Assembly: GCF_024713945.1 (NCBI RefSeq)
Contig: NC_134678.1
Span: 7,006,001 to 7,070,000, forward strand
Direction: 5' to 3'
Length of the DNA: 64,000 bases
DNA from: Dermatophagoides farinae
Lineage: Eukaryota; Arthropoda; Arachnida; Sarcoptiformes; Pyroglyphidae
The notes under the pieces are model-generated. The model worked only from the letters and a program-made list of their open reading frames with translations. It ran no database searches and was not told the DNA's origin. Position numbers and translations under genes: made by a program. Shown here one piece after another: positions 29,001-42,476 of the stretch (position 1 is its first letter; each line of letters begins with the position of its first letter).

Positions 29001-30000
29001 ACTTTTGTTTTCGTTTGTGTGCAAAACACTATAATAATAACACACATGAAATACTTTTATACATTATTAGCATAAAAATAGTAAAAAAGTAACAATAGTG
29101 ACAGAGAGAGGAAAGAGAGTTTGTTTGGTTGAATTGGTACTCATTTTCAAGGCAGCAGCAGCAGCAGCAAAAAAACCGGTCGATATGAAAATTGAAAATT
29201 AGATTCAATTCAGATCCATGAAATGAAATCAAGTAACTGCTGCTGTTGTTGCTGCTGTTGAACAAAAACATTAACATTTTGAATAGTTTGTTCATCATCA
29301 TAAAGTAGAATGAAAAATAAACTAAATATATATCACACATTCTCTGACATAGAAGAACGAGTATACAACAAGTAATCAAAAAAATTTGAAAGAATTTAAT
29401 TTTATTAGTAAGAAAAAACTAGCCATTATTATAAATCAAGAATTACAATCGTAATTCTGAAATTTTTCAAATCAAATATACGAATAGCGCCACATATGGG
29501 CGTGTATGGAAAACAAAGTTTAATTTCTAATAAGAATCTTTGTAAAAAAAAACTTTGAATCGCAATGTGTTCAAAGTAAAGCATCACCAATCATTATGAT
29601 CATTGATGGTGAAATTGGAAAATTTTTTACAGACATTTTGTGTTTTTGTTTCGTTCAAACTTCATCAAGCCACAATCCAAACAACAACAACAACAAAAAC
29701 AACAACGACCATCATACAGACATAGATATCAGATATAGATGACGACAAGAAAGAAAATGAACGGAAAAAAATAATAAAAAACTTTTAATGGCATACAGTA
29801 GGTTTTAAAGTTATCACAATTATAGTTTCGTAAACGAAAATCATCATCATCATAATGTTGATGATCGAAATCATCATCATCATCATTATCATCGACCACG
29901 GCGCCAACATTGACATCATCATTATTATGTGGATCATCAACAACAAAAAACAACAACAACCCAAAAAAAAGTGACATAAGTTTTGTTCATGTGGATAATG

Positions 30001-33000
30001 AAATTCTTTTTTTGTGATTCGATTGTGATTTCAAAAAAAAAAAAAATAAAATAAAATAAATCGAAAAAATTTACTACCAACAAAAAGACAAAAGAAAGAA
30101 GAAAAAATATATATGGTTTCTTCATTTTTCCCGTTCATCATCATCAATATTTAGTTGTAGCGATCGTGTATCGATCAGAAATAGAGATGATGAAAAAAAA
30201 ACAATCATCGATTGTGGAAACTTCAAACAAATAAATAAAAAAAAAAAAATGTACCACCAAAAATCATCAACAAACACCAGTCGAAGGACATTTTGACATT
30301 TGGACCAAATTTCTCGATGATTCCTCGTATTCTCTATCTATGATAATGTGTGATTGAGTTATCTCTTGATTTCTCTTGTTTTAAATCATCATCATCATCG
30401 ATTTAGATTATTTTGGCAATGAAAAAGTATCGAAAATGAGAAAATGAAAAATCATCAAAAAAATGTGTGTGTATCCAAGGGATTTTCTTGTGTGTGTGTG
30501 TGATAGCTTAACAATCGATAATCAAATGTAATGATCATGATGATGATCGGGAAAAAAGAGCATCGGATTAGATAATATCTTTATTCATAAAAAGGGTTTC
30601 TCTTCTATAAAGGCCAGAGAATCATCATCATCAACATCAAAACATTGAACAAAAAAAAAAAAAAAAAAAAAAAAATTGTGCTCACGCACGCACATTGAAA
30701 ACAATTAATCAAATTAACAGCAACAACACCAACATCAAGTTTTTTTTCACTTTTCCAAAAGAACGATCACCACCAGCAGCAGTTTAGAAAGAAAAAGTAA
30801 AAAAAAGAGATCAGCATACTTTGCTGCCAACGAAGCGAATGAAAAAAAGAATTATTGATCATCATAGATTCATTCGCTTTTTATCCATCATCATCATCAT
30901 CAGAAGTTACGAATAATAATGATGATGATAAAAAAAAAGTTTGGCCTTCAGATTCTAATCTCATTCTTCTCTATCTTCATCATCATCATCATCTGATTGC
31001 CTTCATTGTTCAATGTGCGACAATCAACCATCCAAGAAGCCATTCATCGTTCATCATCATCAAATGAATGTTTTACTAACAAAAAAAATCAATGAACACG
31101 ACAAATGAATACCAGATGATCGCCAGCACCACCAAAAGTGGTATCAATGTCCAACAACAATGTCATCAGTCAATAATATGTCATCGAAGAAAAAAAAGAA
31201 AATGAATGATCGAGGAAGTATAAATAAAAAATAAAAAAAAACCAAAGATCAAATAAACCGGATATGGCTTGTTTTTGGATCTAGAACAACAAAAAAGAAA
31301 ACAAAGTTTCCAATTTTCAATACTAATAATACACAACCAACCATCATCATATATTTTTGGGTTACTTAATTTGATCATCACCAGAAATGAATGAAAACCG
31401 ATTGATGTGGATAGGATGTGAATAATAACAAAAAAATAACAATAAGAATATCATGTACAATTTTGACATCGATAAGAAAAAAAAGCCAAGTATCCATGCA
31501 TGTTCAAATCACAATCATTGTGGCAGCCAAATAATCATTCTATAAGTCAGTCAGTCAAGTCTAGTCAAGACAACCAGATATAACATATCCGACCAGAAAA
31601 AAACCGGAATCTTAGCAATGAACCATGAAAACCAATGAAAGAAAATGAGAAAAAAGGGGCAATAGATATAGAATATTCTAGAGAAATAAATGGCTCTATA
31701 TGCACATTGTATAGATGTTTTATCGGAATAATAATAAAATGGCCCAATGAATAAGGGAAAGGAATATAGAACCCGAAAATACCCGAAAAAAAATCGATCG
31801 ATCGATTCTATTATATGATTTAGAGTTCCGTCGTTGAAGCCTGTCATTTCATTTCAGTTTTTTTGTGAGCCAAGAGAAGAAACGCTGAACAAAACTAAAA
31901 ATAAAAAAAAATACCAATGGTGTCGATATCGATGTAGATGATGATGTTCCATTGTTCAACGATCATCAACATCATCATCATCAAAACCGAACAAAAATCC
32001 GACAATCGAATCGAAAAAAATGTGATACATACACACACAAACACACACACACAATACAGTTTACATACATACTATAATGATAACGAAAAAAAAGAGAAAG
32101 GAAGTGGAAATGTTTTATTTTCTCTCATTTTGGCGAATATAGTGACTGACTGAATAAGCCGACATATCATCGACTATGATCGACCGACAATAGTAACAAC
32201 AACAACAACAAAAACGGGAAAAAATCCCGAATAAAAATGAAATCTAATGTGGATGTGGATAGGATGTTTGAGTGATAAGATCAATAAATTGCATTTGGTA
32301 TATATTGGTTCCACGATCGACCAACAACAACAACAACGACGATATGAATGATAGATATTGTTATGTTGATGTTTTTTTTCAGTCAGACAGAAAGAAAAAA
32401 ATCTAAAAATTCAGAACTTTTTGGCAATAATAATAATAATAATATAATATTCGTGATTCTGGTATTCTGAATAAAAGGCAAAAAAACAACATCATTACAG
32501 TATAACCAATGTATCAATGACTAGATAGTCCAACATACACACGCGATAGATCAATCGACACGTACCATCATCATCAAACAAAATGGGGTGGTGGAAAATA
32601 GATAAAAAAAAATGATAATTATCCAATGTAATAATTTAAGCCACACACACACACATATATAGATAGATCGTGATCAATCAAAAAAAAGGAAAAAAAAGTG
32701 GAAGCCTTGTCATTTCATTGTTGGATTATAAAACCATAAAGTAAAGTAACGAAGCGATTCGAAACACACAAACACACACAAGTGTATCATCATCATCATC
32801 ATTAATCAGAAAAAATCATTATATACCACACACACACACACACATGCATGACCATAATAGAATCTTATTCAGAACTAGACATATAATTAGCATTCTCAAA
32901 GCATAAATCCATCATCATCATTATGGATCGATCCACATTCGATATGTGCGTGTGTGTGATCAATGGGTTTAAATGATTAAAATTAAACCCATGGATAAAC

Positions 33001-36000
33001 GAAATTTGAAACAATTTTTTTTGTATTATTGACTGAATCAATCAATCAATTCATTCCAAGATGAATAATAATGGTAAAAAAATGAAATGTTTGAAATGGA
33101 ATATTATGCGGATTTGAAACTGATTAAAATCATTTCATTTTTAAATAAAAATGTGCCAATCATTTGGATCAATTCTCTCTTTTTTTCCATATACAATCAA
33201 TGTAATCGATATTAAAGAAGGAAAGAATCATTAAAAAAAGCCAACATTGAATTTATGAATACAAATCAATGGTGTATTATTAACCAAATGTCATTTAAAA
33301 TTTGACATAGAGGCCAGATTTGAAAAAAATTGACAACTCGATTCCTAAAGATTTCAAAAATATATGGAAAAAAATAAATCTTTTGTATTTTGTACAAAAT
33401 CTGCTTTTCTTTTGGCATCTAAAAAAAACAAGAAAAAACGTTTCCTTTTACCAAGATGGCCACAACTTTTTTATTCCATTTTTCTTTGCTTTGACATTAT
33501 CGATAGATTAAAACAAAAAAAAAAAAAAATTGCCTAAAGTTTTTCAATTGATCTTTGATCACACTATTGGCTGCAATAAAAGGCGGTCATCAATGACCTT
33601 TGCTGACAAAGGATATGGAAAAAAAATCACACAAATAAAAAATGACATTCACTGTGAGAGATACAAACAACGTCGAATTAATTTTCATCCAAACTAGGCG
33701 TTGACAATTTGAAAACAAAAAAAAAGAAAAAGATCTTCAATCTTATCACAAGAAAAAAAGAACTCATTTTTCTCTTGTTGTCAACGAGAATAGCCACCAA
33801 GATAAGATGACCACCACCATATTCTTTTTTAGTAGTTCAAAACGACGTTCAATCACTACTTTTATAGATTAACAACAATTGTTACAACTAACAGTAATGC
33901 TCAAAACAATGAAAAAAAATTTCGGATCATCGAATTTGGTTTGTTGTCGATGTTATTATTTGTTTGATGCTGCCAATATTTTTGTTGTGTTGCCTTATAC
34001 CACACACACACACACACATACACACAAATCGGACAAAGCAATCAATTGCCTTCAAGGCAACCACGATCGATTAAGTTTTTTTTTTCGTTCGTTCATTCTA
34101 TTTTTCCTGTATTTTGTGAATGTTCATGTATGCTTGCCACAAAAAAAAGACTAAAGACTGAACAAAATGAAAATAATTCTGCCACACCCTATATATATGA
34201 CATTGATAGCAGATTTCTTATTCTCTTTTCTCGATCGAAATCTAATCTCGGCCATTTGGTCTGAATGAAAGACAAGTCCAATAATAGAAAATAAAAAGAA
34301 TCAAGTAAATGATGATAATAAGCAATATGGTTAAAACCAATTAAGAGACAAATAGAAAACAGAAAGAAAAAAAAATGGGAAACACACCAGTCTGTCTCAG
34401 TCTCTCTCGCTCTTTCTTTATTGTTGTGGATTGATTAAATTCTTGTATAATACATTATAGATGATGATGATGATGATTATGACGCTTATTCGATGACCAT
34501 TTACAATAGAAATTGTTCCATTTCATCAATACAACAAGAAATGGATAGAATGAAAAAAATGCCACACACAATCATCATCGATTGAGTCCATCCATCCATC
34601 TATCGTTTGAATGATCCAAATGAAAAAAAATATTGATGACAACATTGAATTGGAACAGAGAAAAAACCACAAAATTCAATTGTCGCAAACAATTGAAAAT
34701 AATAATCAAAAAAAAATCATAAACTTAGAACAACAACAACAACAACAACAAAAATCTCAATCAAATTAAATTCAGGCAATTTAAAAAATGGGCTTGAATC
34801 TTTTTTTTTTGTTGTTATTTTCCTCGGTCTAAATTTCCATGAATCCACAGTTTTATCTGATGATATCGAAAAAAATCGATATAAAATTATCGTAATGTAA
34901 TTATACAAAAAAAAAAATACGAGAATGAAACCATCAAGGCAAATGAATGAATCACAGTCATGACACATACACACGAAGAAGAGAAAAAAATGATGATGAA
35001 CGAAAGAATCGATCATTTGGGCATGGAAAAAAAAGAATCGATATTTAGCTTGTGTGTGTGTGTCGATGCTTTAGTATAAAAGATTCTTCTAGATTGAATA
35101 AAACAATCAATATATTACAAACATCTTTGCATCAAATGAAATGAAACAAAATGGTGACACAAACACATCTTCATGCTCAAACACAACAACAAGCTAATCG
35201 ATTCAATCATCATCAAATGACAAACATACAATGATTCTTCGATTCACATTCCATTTTATTATTCACATCTTCTGGTCATCATCATGCAAATTTGACAACT
35301 TGCAACAAACCCAAAAATACTTCGATGAACCAAAAAAAAAGAATGATGATGATGATGATGAATCTCGAAAACGAAAAAAAAAAAAAATAAAAGTAATGTA
35401 AAACAAAAAAACTTTTAAGCTGCTAATCTATTTGTAATGGGAAACGAAATGGAAAATGAAATGAATGAATATTGTGTTGTGGTTATTATTATTATTATAT
35501 GTGCGTTAGACACAATAGCAAAACAAAAGAATAAGATCCATACAAATGGCATTCAATTTTTTTGTTCTTTGTCTCAAAATAAGTAGTAAGTAAATGTGAA
35601 TGAAAACAAGAAATACAAAGAAATGAAACATTTCAACACAACCAAACTAAAATGGATGGATGGATAGATGGATGGATGGATCATCATCATTATTTGTGTG
35701 TGTGTGGAAGTGGAAACAAGAAAAAAACCAAAAACAATGAAATGAAAAAAATGGGGGTAGAAAATAAATAGAAACACTAACCAAGTTTGTTTCAGAATTT
35801 TACCAATGTTGTCATTCAAAACACACACACACACAAATAAAATATAGAGCAAAAAAACCAAGTGAATTTTGCGTGAGCTCGTTAGGAATTTTACGTTTTT
35901 TCATCATTACTATACTATAGAAGCACCACATTATCAACGTTATCATCAAACAAACAAACAAACAAAAAAAATCAAAAACTCGTTTCGTAAACAAGCAGAA

Positions 36001-39000
36001 AAAAAAACTTTTTCAAACCATGCAATACACCTATATCGCTTGCTAACTACTTGGATGTTGTTGTTAATTACGACCAAAAAAAAAGAAAGAAATTCGTCCG
36101 TAAATGTCTACCATGAAAATGACCATTTTAAAAGGGTAGTGTGAGAAACCAAAAAAAAAACATTATCCTTTTCCTAGGTACTGAACAATATTAATAACCG
36201 TATATATGACCAAGAACGAAACAAAACCAAAACCACAAGTGTGTGTATACGCCATACACACATAATAAAGATTATTATAATAATAAAAACACAAAGAGAA
36301 TAACTGGGTGTGTATGACAATGATGATGATATTCAATCCACATAATTTGTGGTTTTCACAGAAAAGCACAATTGAAATGAACAAAAGAAAAAGAAAAAAA
36401 AATTCAGGCCAAAACAAATAATGTGGCCAGAATTAGCCAATTCTCTCCGTCTATTTGGTCTGTCTCTACATACGAATATAAAACGACAAAATAAAAATTA
36501 ACTTTGGGTACAATACACACACACACACAATGTGTACACACACGAAAAAAAGAATTTGTTCCAAAACGGCCAATCTATTCTCAATTAAAGCAATTATCAA
36601 TTCTATACACGCATCGAATTTCATCGTTTCGTCGTTGTCGTTGTCGTTAGGATGATAATAGAGAGAACAAAAAAAAGAAGAAAAAAATTCTGTTTTGAAA
36701 AAAACATACAAGCCGAAAGAGTAGTAGTAGTTCGTTTGTTTTTCAAATATTGCTTGTAGAATCGTGGCATAATAAAATAGATTTTTTTTCTTGTTTTTCG
36801 ATTCTAAGTTTTTTTTTCTTTTATTCGGTCTCATCAAGCCAAGTCAAATCAACAAGAATTTTTTCTTGTCTTGTTTATAACTGCTGATTCATCATTTGGT
36901 TCTTAAAAAAATAGAAGATTGTGAATCTTTAAAATGAATGAAATTGACTGGCCATTACTCATTTTACGAAAAAAAAACAAGAACCAAACAGCGAAAAAAA
37001 AATGATAATAAGCAAAATACACATTCATTTTTTTGTTGCTTATTATTTTTCAAACTGACAATCGTTGTCTGCTTGTTTTGTGTGTGTGTGTGTGTGTGTA
37101 TGTGCTTAATATGACGTCAATGATGATAAAGATATTCTTGCATTGTCATGAAAAACATTCATTTTTTTCAAATTATTCTTTTGTTTTGAATATTTAGAAT
37201 ATTTGCCATTGGCTATTTATGGCTGTATATGTGAATGAACGATAGTAGTGAATAAAAAAAAACAATATGAAAAAAACTGGCTAATACTAATTTCCTAGGA
37301 ATAATAACAAAAACAGATAAAAAAGAGTATGTTTCGTTCAAAGATTTGAACATATTAAATGACAACATCCATACAACAAAAAAAAATTCATCCATCTCAT
37401 TGGTATGAGTAAAACAAAAAAAAAAAAAAAAAAAAAAAAAAACAGAATGATAATACATTTCTAATGGGTTTTTAATGGCTCATATTTGTATATGTCAAAT
37501 TCAATTTATACATTTATGAGTTCAACAGTAGTCAAATCATATAAAGAGATTATCGGACCATAATACCGAAAAAAATGACAAATATTTTTTTACCGGAAAT
37601 AAATGCAAAATAGATTAAATCCTGAAGCAAACAAACAAAAGACAATAAAAAAAGGCACAAAACATGAAAACAAATGAATAAAAATGGCATATGAAATGAT
37701 TATTACTAATACGACATTGTGAATATTACCAGAATGAACTACATGCCAAAAAAAAAAGAAAAACTGGATATTTGAAATACATAGAAATATATTGATAATA
37801 ATGATGATTAGTAGTAGAATCCGAAAAAAACAACCGTTACCAAAATACAAATAAAAATAGCCAAAGATTACAATAATCGTTGGATTCATTACCATGGAAA
37901 AAAAACAAGACAACAAGACAATATTTAAATCATGCAAATTTTTTCTTTCTTCCTTTCTCCTTTGTCTGCTATGATGATGACATTTAATATAAAAAAAACA
38001 GCGTTTCTATATATCGTTTATTTACCCATCCTAATGATGATGATGATGAAAAAGCACCAAGTAGAGCAAGTTTTATGTTTATCTTGCACACTCCCTGCTC
38101 TCTCTCTCTGTTTATGGTTAAATGACTTTTTATTTCTGGTTGAAAAACAAAAAAAGAAAAAAATCTTTTTAAAACAAAACAAAAAAAAGGATCACTTCAT
38201 TCTAATTCTCTTCTCTCCAACCCATCTTTCTTCTCTTTTTTTTGGTTACTTTGAATAAAAAAAAACTTCAAAATGATCAATTTAGGGCAATTTTTCATGT
38301 GTTGACTTTAAAAATTTTTGTTAAAAATAAGAAGCAGAAATAGGACGGCGAAAAATAATAATAAGAATCAATGAGAAAATGAAAGAAACAAAAAAAAAAA
38401 AAAAAAGAATCTACGAACGAAAAAGTGAAATGTTACCATCACCATCATCATCATTATTACCCTCGAATGATATCATTGTACATTGACTTTTTGTTTTTTT
38501 CAAAAAAAAAAAAAAAAAAAACAAAATGAAAATTTTCACACCAATTTAAATTTCCATTAATTCAAATTAGATTTTCATCGACTCTCTATGTCATCACAAT
38601 ATAGGGTATTTATTTTGTTTTGTTTTAAATTCATCATCATCATCATCATTATCATCGGCATTGGAAATGGGAAGAAACACACTAATGGCATCGAATGATG
38701 ATCATGATTTCAACCAGAAAAAAAATAGTCAATTATTCAGAAGAAACTGAACAACAAAAAAAAAATCAACTCTTTAAGATTTTGACAATAAATTCTTTTT
38801 TTCTCTTTCATTGATAACTGATTTTCTTTCTCTCTCCTTTATCAACCATCATCATTCGTAACTACTAATTGCCATCGAAAGTGATTTTTCCAACTTGGCC
38901 AAAAAGAGTGCTTTATTAAAGTAAACAACAACAGCGAATAAAAAAAAATTCCATGCCCTTAGAATCACTGTCTCGTGTATGTATGTGTGTGGGTGAATGT

Positions 39001-40198
39001 GGATGACTTTCTCTGTGTATAACGAGAATAAACCGACCAATTCTTGTGACAACTTCATCAAATGATAAAGAAGTCAAAAAAAAGTATGAAGTAAAAAAAA
39101 CCATATAAAAAAAGAATCAAATCAACTTTCTATTAATTCTTGGAAAGATAGAATAAGATGGAACCAAACCTAAAGAAGAATGGAAACAAATGTGCTTAAT
39201 GTTGCATGTCATCATCATCGTCATAGTCAGAATTACTATTTCGAAAGAATCTTGATGATGATGATGATCAAATCCATTCAAGAAGAAAAAATAATGGAAT
39301 AGATAGAACAACTATCGAATGCAAAGACAAAATGTTGTTTGAATGGAACACACAGAATATATAATTGTAAGCAAATAATATGCAAAATAAAGCAGAAAAA
39401 AAGAAGGATTTCTGATTGATTGAATCATTCTTATTATTTATTTTTTTTTTTGAAAATTTTTTTTTTCATTATCAAATAAAAAATCTAGAAACTGTGAACA
39501 CACATAATTTACATATATATATAAGGCCACTAAAGCTTTGAATCATCACAGAATTTACTTGCCAAATACAAATGTGTTTCAATGGAAAAAAATAATGAAA
39601 ATCATTCATTCACACTAATTCATTGATGATCAAGTATTTTGTTTTTCGATTACAAAAATCATCATTGTCCCATGAGAATGCAATGTGGCCATTGGTATTG
39701 TTGTGTTGCCAGCACGAAATTTTATAAATTCTGATTGTGAATGATTATTACAATCATCACATTTACTTTAGTTTTTCTTTTGTTGTTACATTTGGTTTAT
39801 TATTTGTTTCCGCTTGAAATCGATTCGATTTAATATGATGATGATAGCAAAGACAATAATAATAATAATCATCATCATAATCATTAAAGTGCGTGTATAT
39901 GGATTGCTACCAAAAAAAAAAAAAAAAAAAAAATTGTCAACCAACAACAAGAATTCGAAACCCATGTAATTAACCTATTTATTGATTTGTTAATAAAATA
40001 AATTAAAGAATACAAATCAGCCATATATGATACATTGCGTGATTACCAGAATTCTATAGAATGACAATGAAAATTCAAAAAAAAAATTCTCAACACAGAC
40101 AGTATATTGCCATCTATCGCAACACTCGGTAACACTAACCTATTGCTTGTAAAGATTCAGCTGAGTTTTGAGAGAATTTAAATCAATTTTTTTTGTTG
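30001..40198. other. Non-coding, microsatellite-rich DNA (block 4)
   Basis: Poly-A, CAT/ATG, CA and ATGG repeats with no supportable exon. Small inverted repeats occur around 33,585-33,612. The last ~130 bp before cyclin-Q (about 40,080-40,198) are free of simple repeats apart from a short poly-A and poly-T, and presumably hold its promoter and 5' UTR. No TATA box or initiator can be named with confidence. Confidence 0.6.
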
Positions 40199-41116
40199 AT
40201 GCAAAAAATGGAAAAATTAAAATTTAATGTAAAACAAGCCATCGATTTATTAATCAAATCGGCTATTCATTTACAGCTACATACAGATTCTATTTGTACG
40301 GCTTGTCGATATATACATCATTTCAATGAATTTCTCGAAGAAAATCCATCAACCGACGAAGATACAAAATATGATTTGGGTGTTGTCGTTACAGCTTCAT
40401 TATACATTGGTATGTATCAAAAAAAATCAAATGTTTAGATTAATAATTATTCAGTCAAATGTCAAATTGTCTTTTTTTTAGCAACGAAAACCAAAGAAAA
40501 TCATACACCACTATCGGAATTGATTTCATCTGTACATTATCATTTAAAATTCATTGGCGATAACGATCAAATTGATTACAAAACCTATCAATTATTGCCA
40601 AAAGATTTCGATTATTGGAAACTACGTGATTCAGTTACCTATTTTGAATTGTTAATGTTACGAATTTTACGATTTGACTTGATTATTGATCTTCCACATA
40701 AATATCTTATATTCTATCTAAAAACATTAAGTAATTGGATTAATGACAATGAAAACATTGAAAAAATATTCACATTTTCATGGTCAATGTTGAATGATTA
40801 TTGTTGTTATCATCCACATTCATTAAAATGGCCAGCTCATCATATAGCATTGGCAACCATTGAATTGGCAATGGAGATATTGTGTCCAGAAATGAAAAAA
40901 ATTCTTCAACCAACATCCAGCTGCAAGGATGATCGACCATCAAGCAGTAATGAAAAGATCAAATCGAAACACAATTTGTGGTATATGAATTTTGATCAAA
41001 AACTTAAACATGATATGGTCAGTCAAATAATCAATCAGATGCAAGAAATCAATTCAAATAATGATATAAAAATGAAAACTTCGAGCAGCAATGAAAAAAA
41101 AATCAAAAAATCATGA
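40199..41116 (+). CDS. CCNQ: Cyclin-Q (FAM58A-type cyclin), two exons
   Basis: Exons 40,199-40,409 and 40,482-41,116 (281 aa). The donor is G|GTATGT and the acceptor ctttttttta-g, phase 1. The start is the first in-frame ATG, with a second ATG three codons later. Cyclin-Q activates CDK10, whose targets include ETS2, and acts in the nucleus and at basal bodies (family knowledge). Two cyclin boxes are visible. The first holds TACRYIHHFNEF and ends with a YIA motif at the splice junction. It is followed by WKLRDSVTYFELLMLRILRF and HKYLIFYLKTLSNWI, which match the family's diagnostic WELRDS..ELLMLRVLRF and HKYL..YL..L.NW segments. The C-terminal box contains WPAHHIALATIELAMEI. The tail is Ser/Lys-rich and low in complexity. 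Length is close to the vertebrate protein (about 250 aa) plus this tail. Confidence 0.93.
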
Positions 41117-41118
41117 AC

Positions 41119-41912
41119 CTACCTTTGCCAATCTAACGATACCAGATGATGAATGAATAAAACGTATAGCCATATGAATGAAGCATCCACAATTATGTAT
41201 TCATTATAAATGTTATAAATGTAAACGGCCATTACCATTCCAATAACGATGATTGTTGAAATTTTCATGAATAATAATTGTTCATCATTTTGATGAAATA
41301 TATCATGCCAAATGATCCACATGGCTAGCACTGAGTTCACTAATGTTAACATTAATGTAATGATCTTGTACATTGATGATGATGATGATGATGAATTATT
41401 ATCATCAAATATTTTTGAACGTAATGTTTCACCAAAATTCAGAATAAATGAAATTATTTGTATCATTTCGATAAACATCAATAATGGTTCAATCATTTGT
41501 ATGGCAAAACCATAAGTCAATGTCATTGTTTGTTTTGACCAAGAATCGGAACTTGATTTTGTAATGCCAATCGATAAACCAATAAAATTGGCAAATAAAA
41601 CAGCCAATGTTGTCGAATTGACAATGGAAAAAAGAATCTGTTTGTCCACCTATATATGAAATGTAAATTTTTTTAAAATCAATTCAGACCAATGAAATCA
41701 TCTTATTATCAGGATAAACTTACGGAAAAAAAATTTGATAAAAATCGTTCAATCAAATCAACCACATAGAAAAACACACACAATAATAATGATTGATAAA
41801 GAACAAATTCAACATCGAATAATGCTGATATTATGATCCATGATAAAGCGATTATGAATGGTAAAAATTTCAGAAACAATTGAAATTGCCAAATAAAAAA
41901 TGAGATAAACAT
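41119..41912 (-). CDS. Unidentified multi-pass membrane protein (5' end uncertain)
   Basis: Two exons on the minus strand: 41,724-41,912 (possibly extending to about 42,005) and 41,119-41,649. They join in phase 0 through TCC|GTAAGT and an acceptor ending atatatag. From the ATG at 41,912 the product is 239 aa. The frame stays open to 42,008 and upstream residues such as IFFSNFLLCSILLAQ look like a further membrane segment, so the true start may be in an unseen exon. Roughly six hydrophobic segments are visible, for example FIIALSWIIISALF, LLCVFFYVVDLI, TLAVLFANFIGLSI and ISTIIVIGMVMAVYIY. A Ser run (SSSSSSS, from a trinucleotide repeat) lies in a loop. The TAG stop is embedded in AG|GTAGGT, which resembles a donor, so a further exon is possible. 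I could not assign a family; TMEM192-like or TMEM237-like were considered without conviction. Confidence 0.55.
41156..41161 (+). promoter_or_regulatory. Likely poly(A) signal of cyclin-Q
   Basis: AATAAA 40 nt after the CCNQ stop. It lies within the antisense of the neighbouring membrane gene's last exon, so the two 3' ends would overlap if it is used. Confidence 0.4.
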
Positions 41913-42101
41913 CGTTGTTGTGATTTGAGCCAAGAGAATCGAACACAATAAAAAATTCGAAAAAAAAATCTTTTCACTTCGAAAGAATCTGAATTGAAGC
42001 GCCAACAATCACATCGATGACGCAATCGAATGTGTCGTTCAAAACAAACGTTACATTTGAAATTTCAAGAATCAAGAATTTTATTATTAAAATTCGTATA
42101 T

Positions 42102-42107
42102 TTTATT
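42102..42107 (-). promoter_or_regulatory. Possible poly(A) signal of the upstream syntaxin
   Basis: TTTATT on the + strand, i.e. AATAAA on the minus strand, about 300 nt past the distal alternative terminal exon. Another copy lies at 42,080-42,085. Between 42,009 and 42,407 nothing else is visible except AT-rich 3' UTR-like sequence. Confidence 0.3.
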
Positions 42108-42407
42108 TGAAAAACATTTAAAATTAAAATTTTTTACAAAAAAAAAATAAAAATTTTTTTCCAATACAATGCAAATCAATATATAATGAAGAAGAAAAAA
42201 AGAGTGAGATAGACCAGCGATTAAAAAAAAAATTTGTTCGTATGTAAATTCCAGAATATTTTTGAAATTCTATGAGTGAATAATATAATAAATATATTTA
42301 ACGTGTTGTGACGCAATATGATAATACACAGGTATAGCCGCAGCATTAATAACAATCATACAGAATTGCCCGAAAAAAAATTGATGAAAATGATTTCGCT
42401 GCGATGG

Positions 42408-42476
42408 TCAATAGAATGATGCCCAAACAATCAGCAATACTAAAACGATCAAAATGATTGCAATATAAATTTTGCA
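42408..42476 (-). CDS. Alternative terminal exon B of the divergent syntaxin (membrane anchor)
   Basis: The acceptor ttttttttcacag precedes 22 codons and TGA. The product begins [17 protein letters not shown] and ends WASFY, another membrane-spanning tail in phase 0. It carries a Cys at the membrane boundary, a possible palmitoylation site that exon A lacks. It lies about 150 bp beyond exon A. Confidence 0.75.
   Translation of the reverse strand, partial: CKIYIAIILIVLVLLIVWASFY

Larger units (their letters stand above)
20001..30000. other. Non-coding, microsatellite-rich DNA (block 3)
   Basis: Contains the longest TG run of the left arm, long CAT/GTC and CAA arrays near 22.4 kb, and several poly-A runs of 15 nt or more. 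From about 26.9 to 28.8 kb the + strand is T-rich, opposite to most of blocks 1 and 2. Non-repetitive islands: 21,394-21,451 (short open stretch between poly-T and poly-A), 25,994-26,062 (hairpin, listed separately) and 29,430-29,560 (small inverted repeats). No gene is supportable. Confidence 0.6.
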
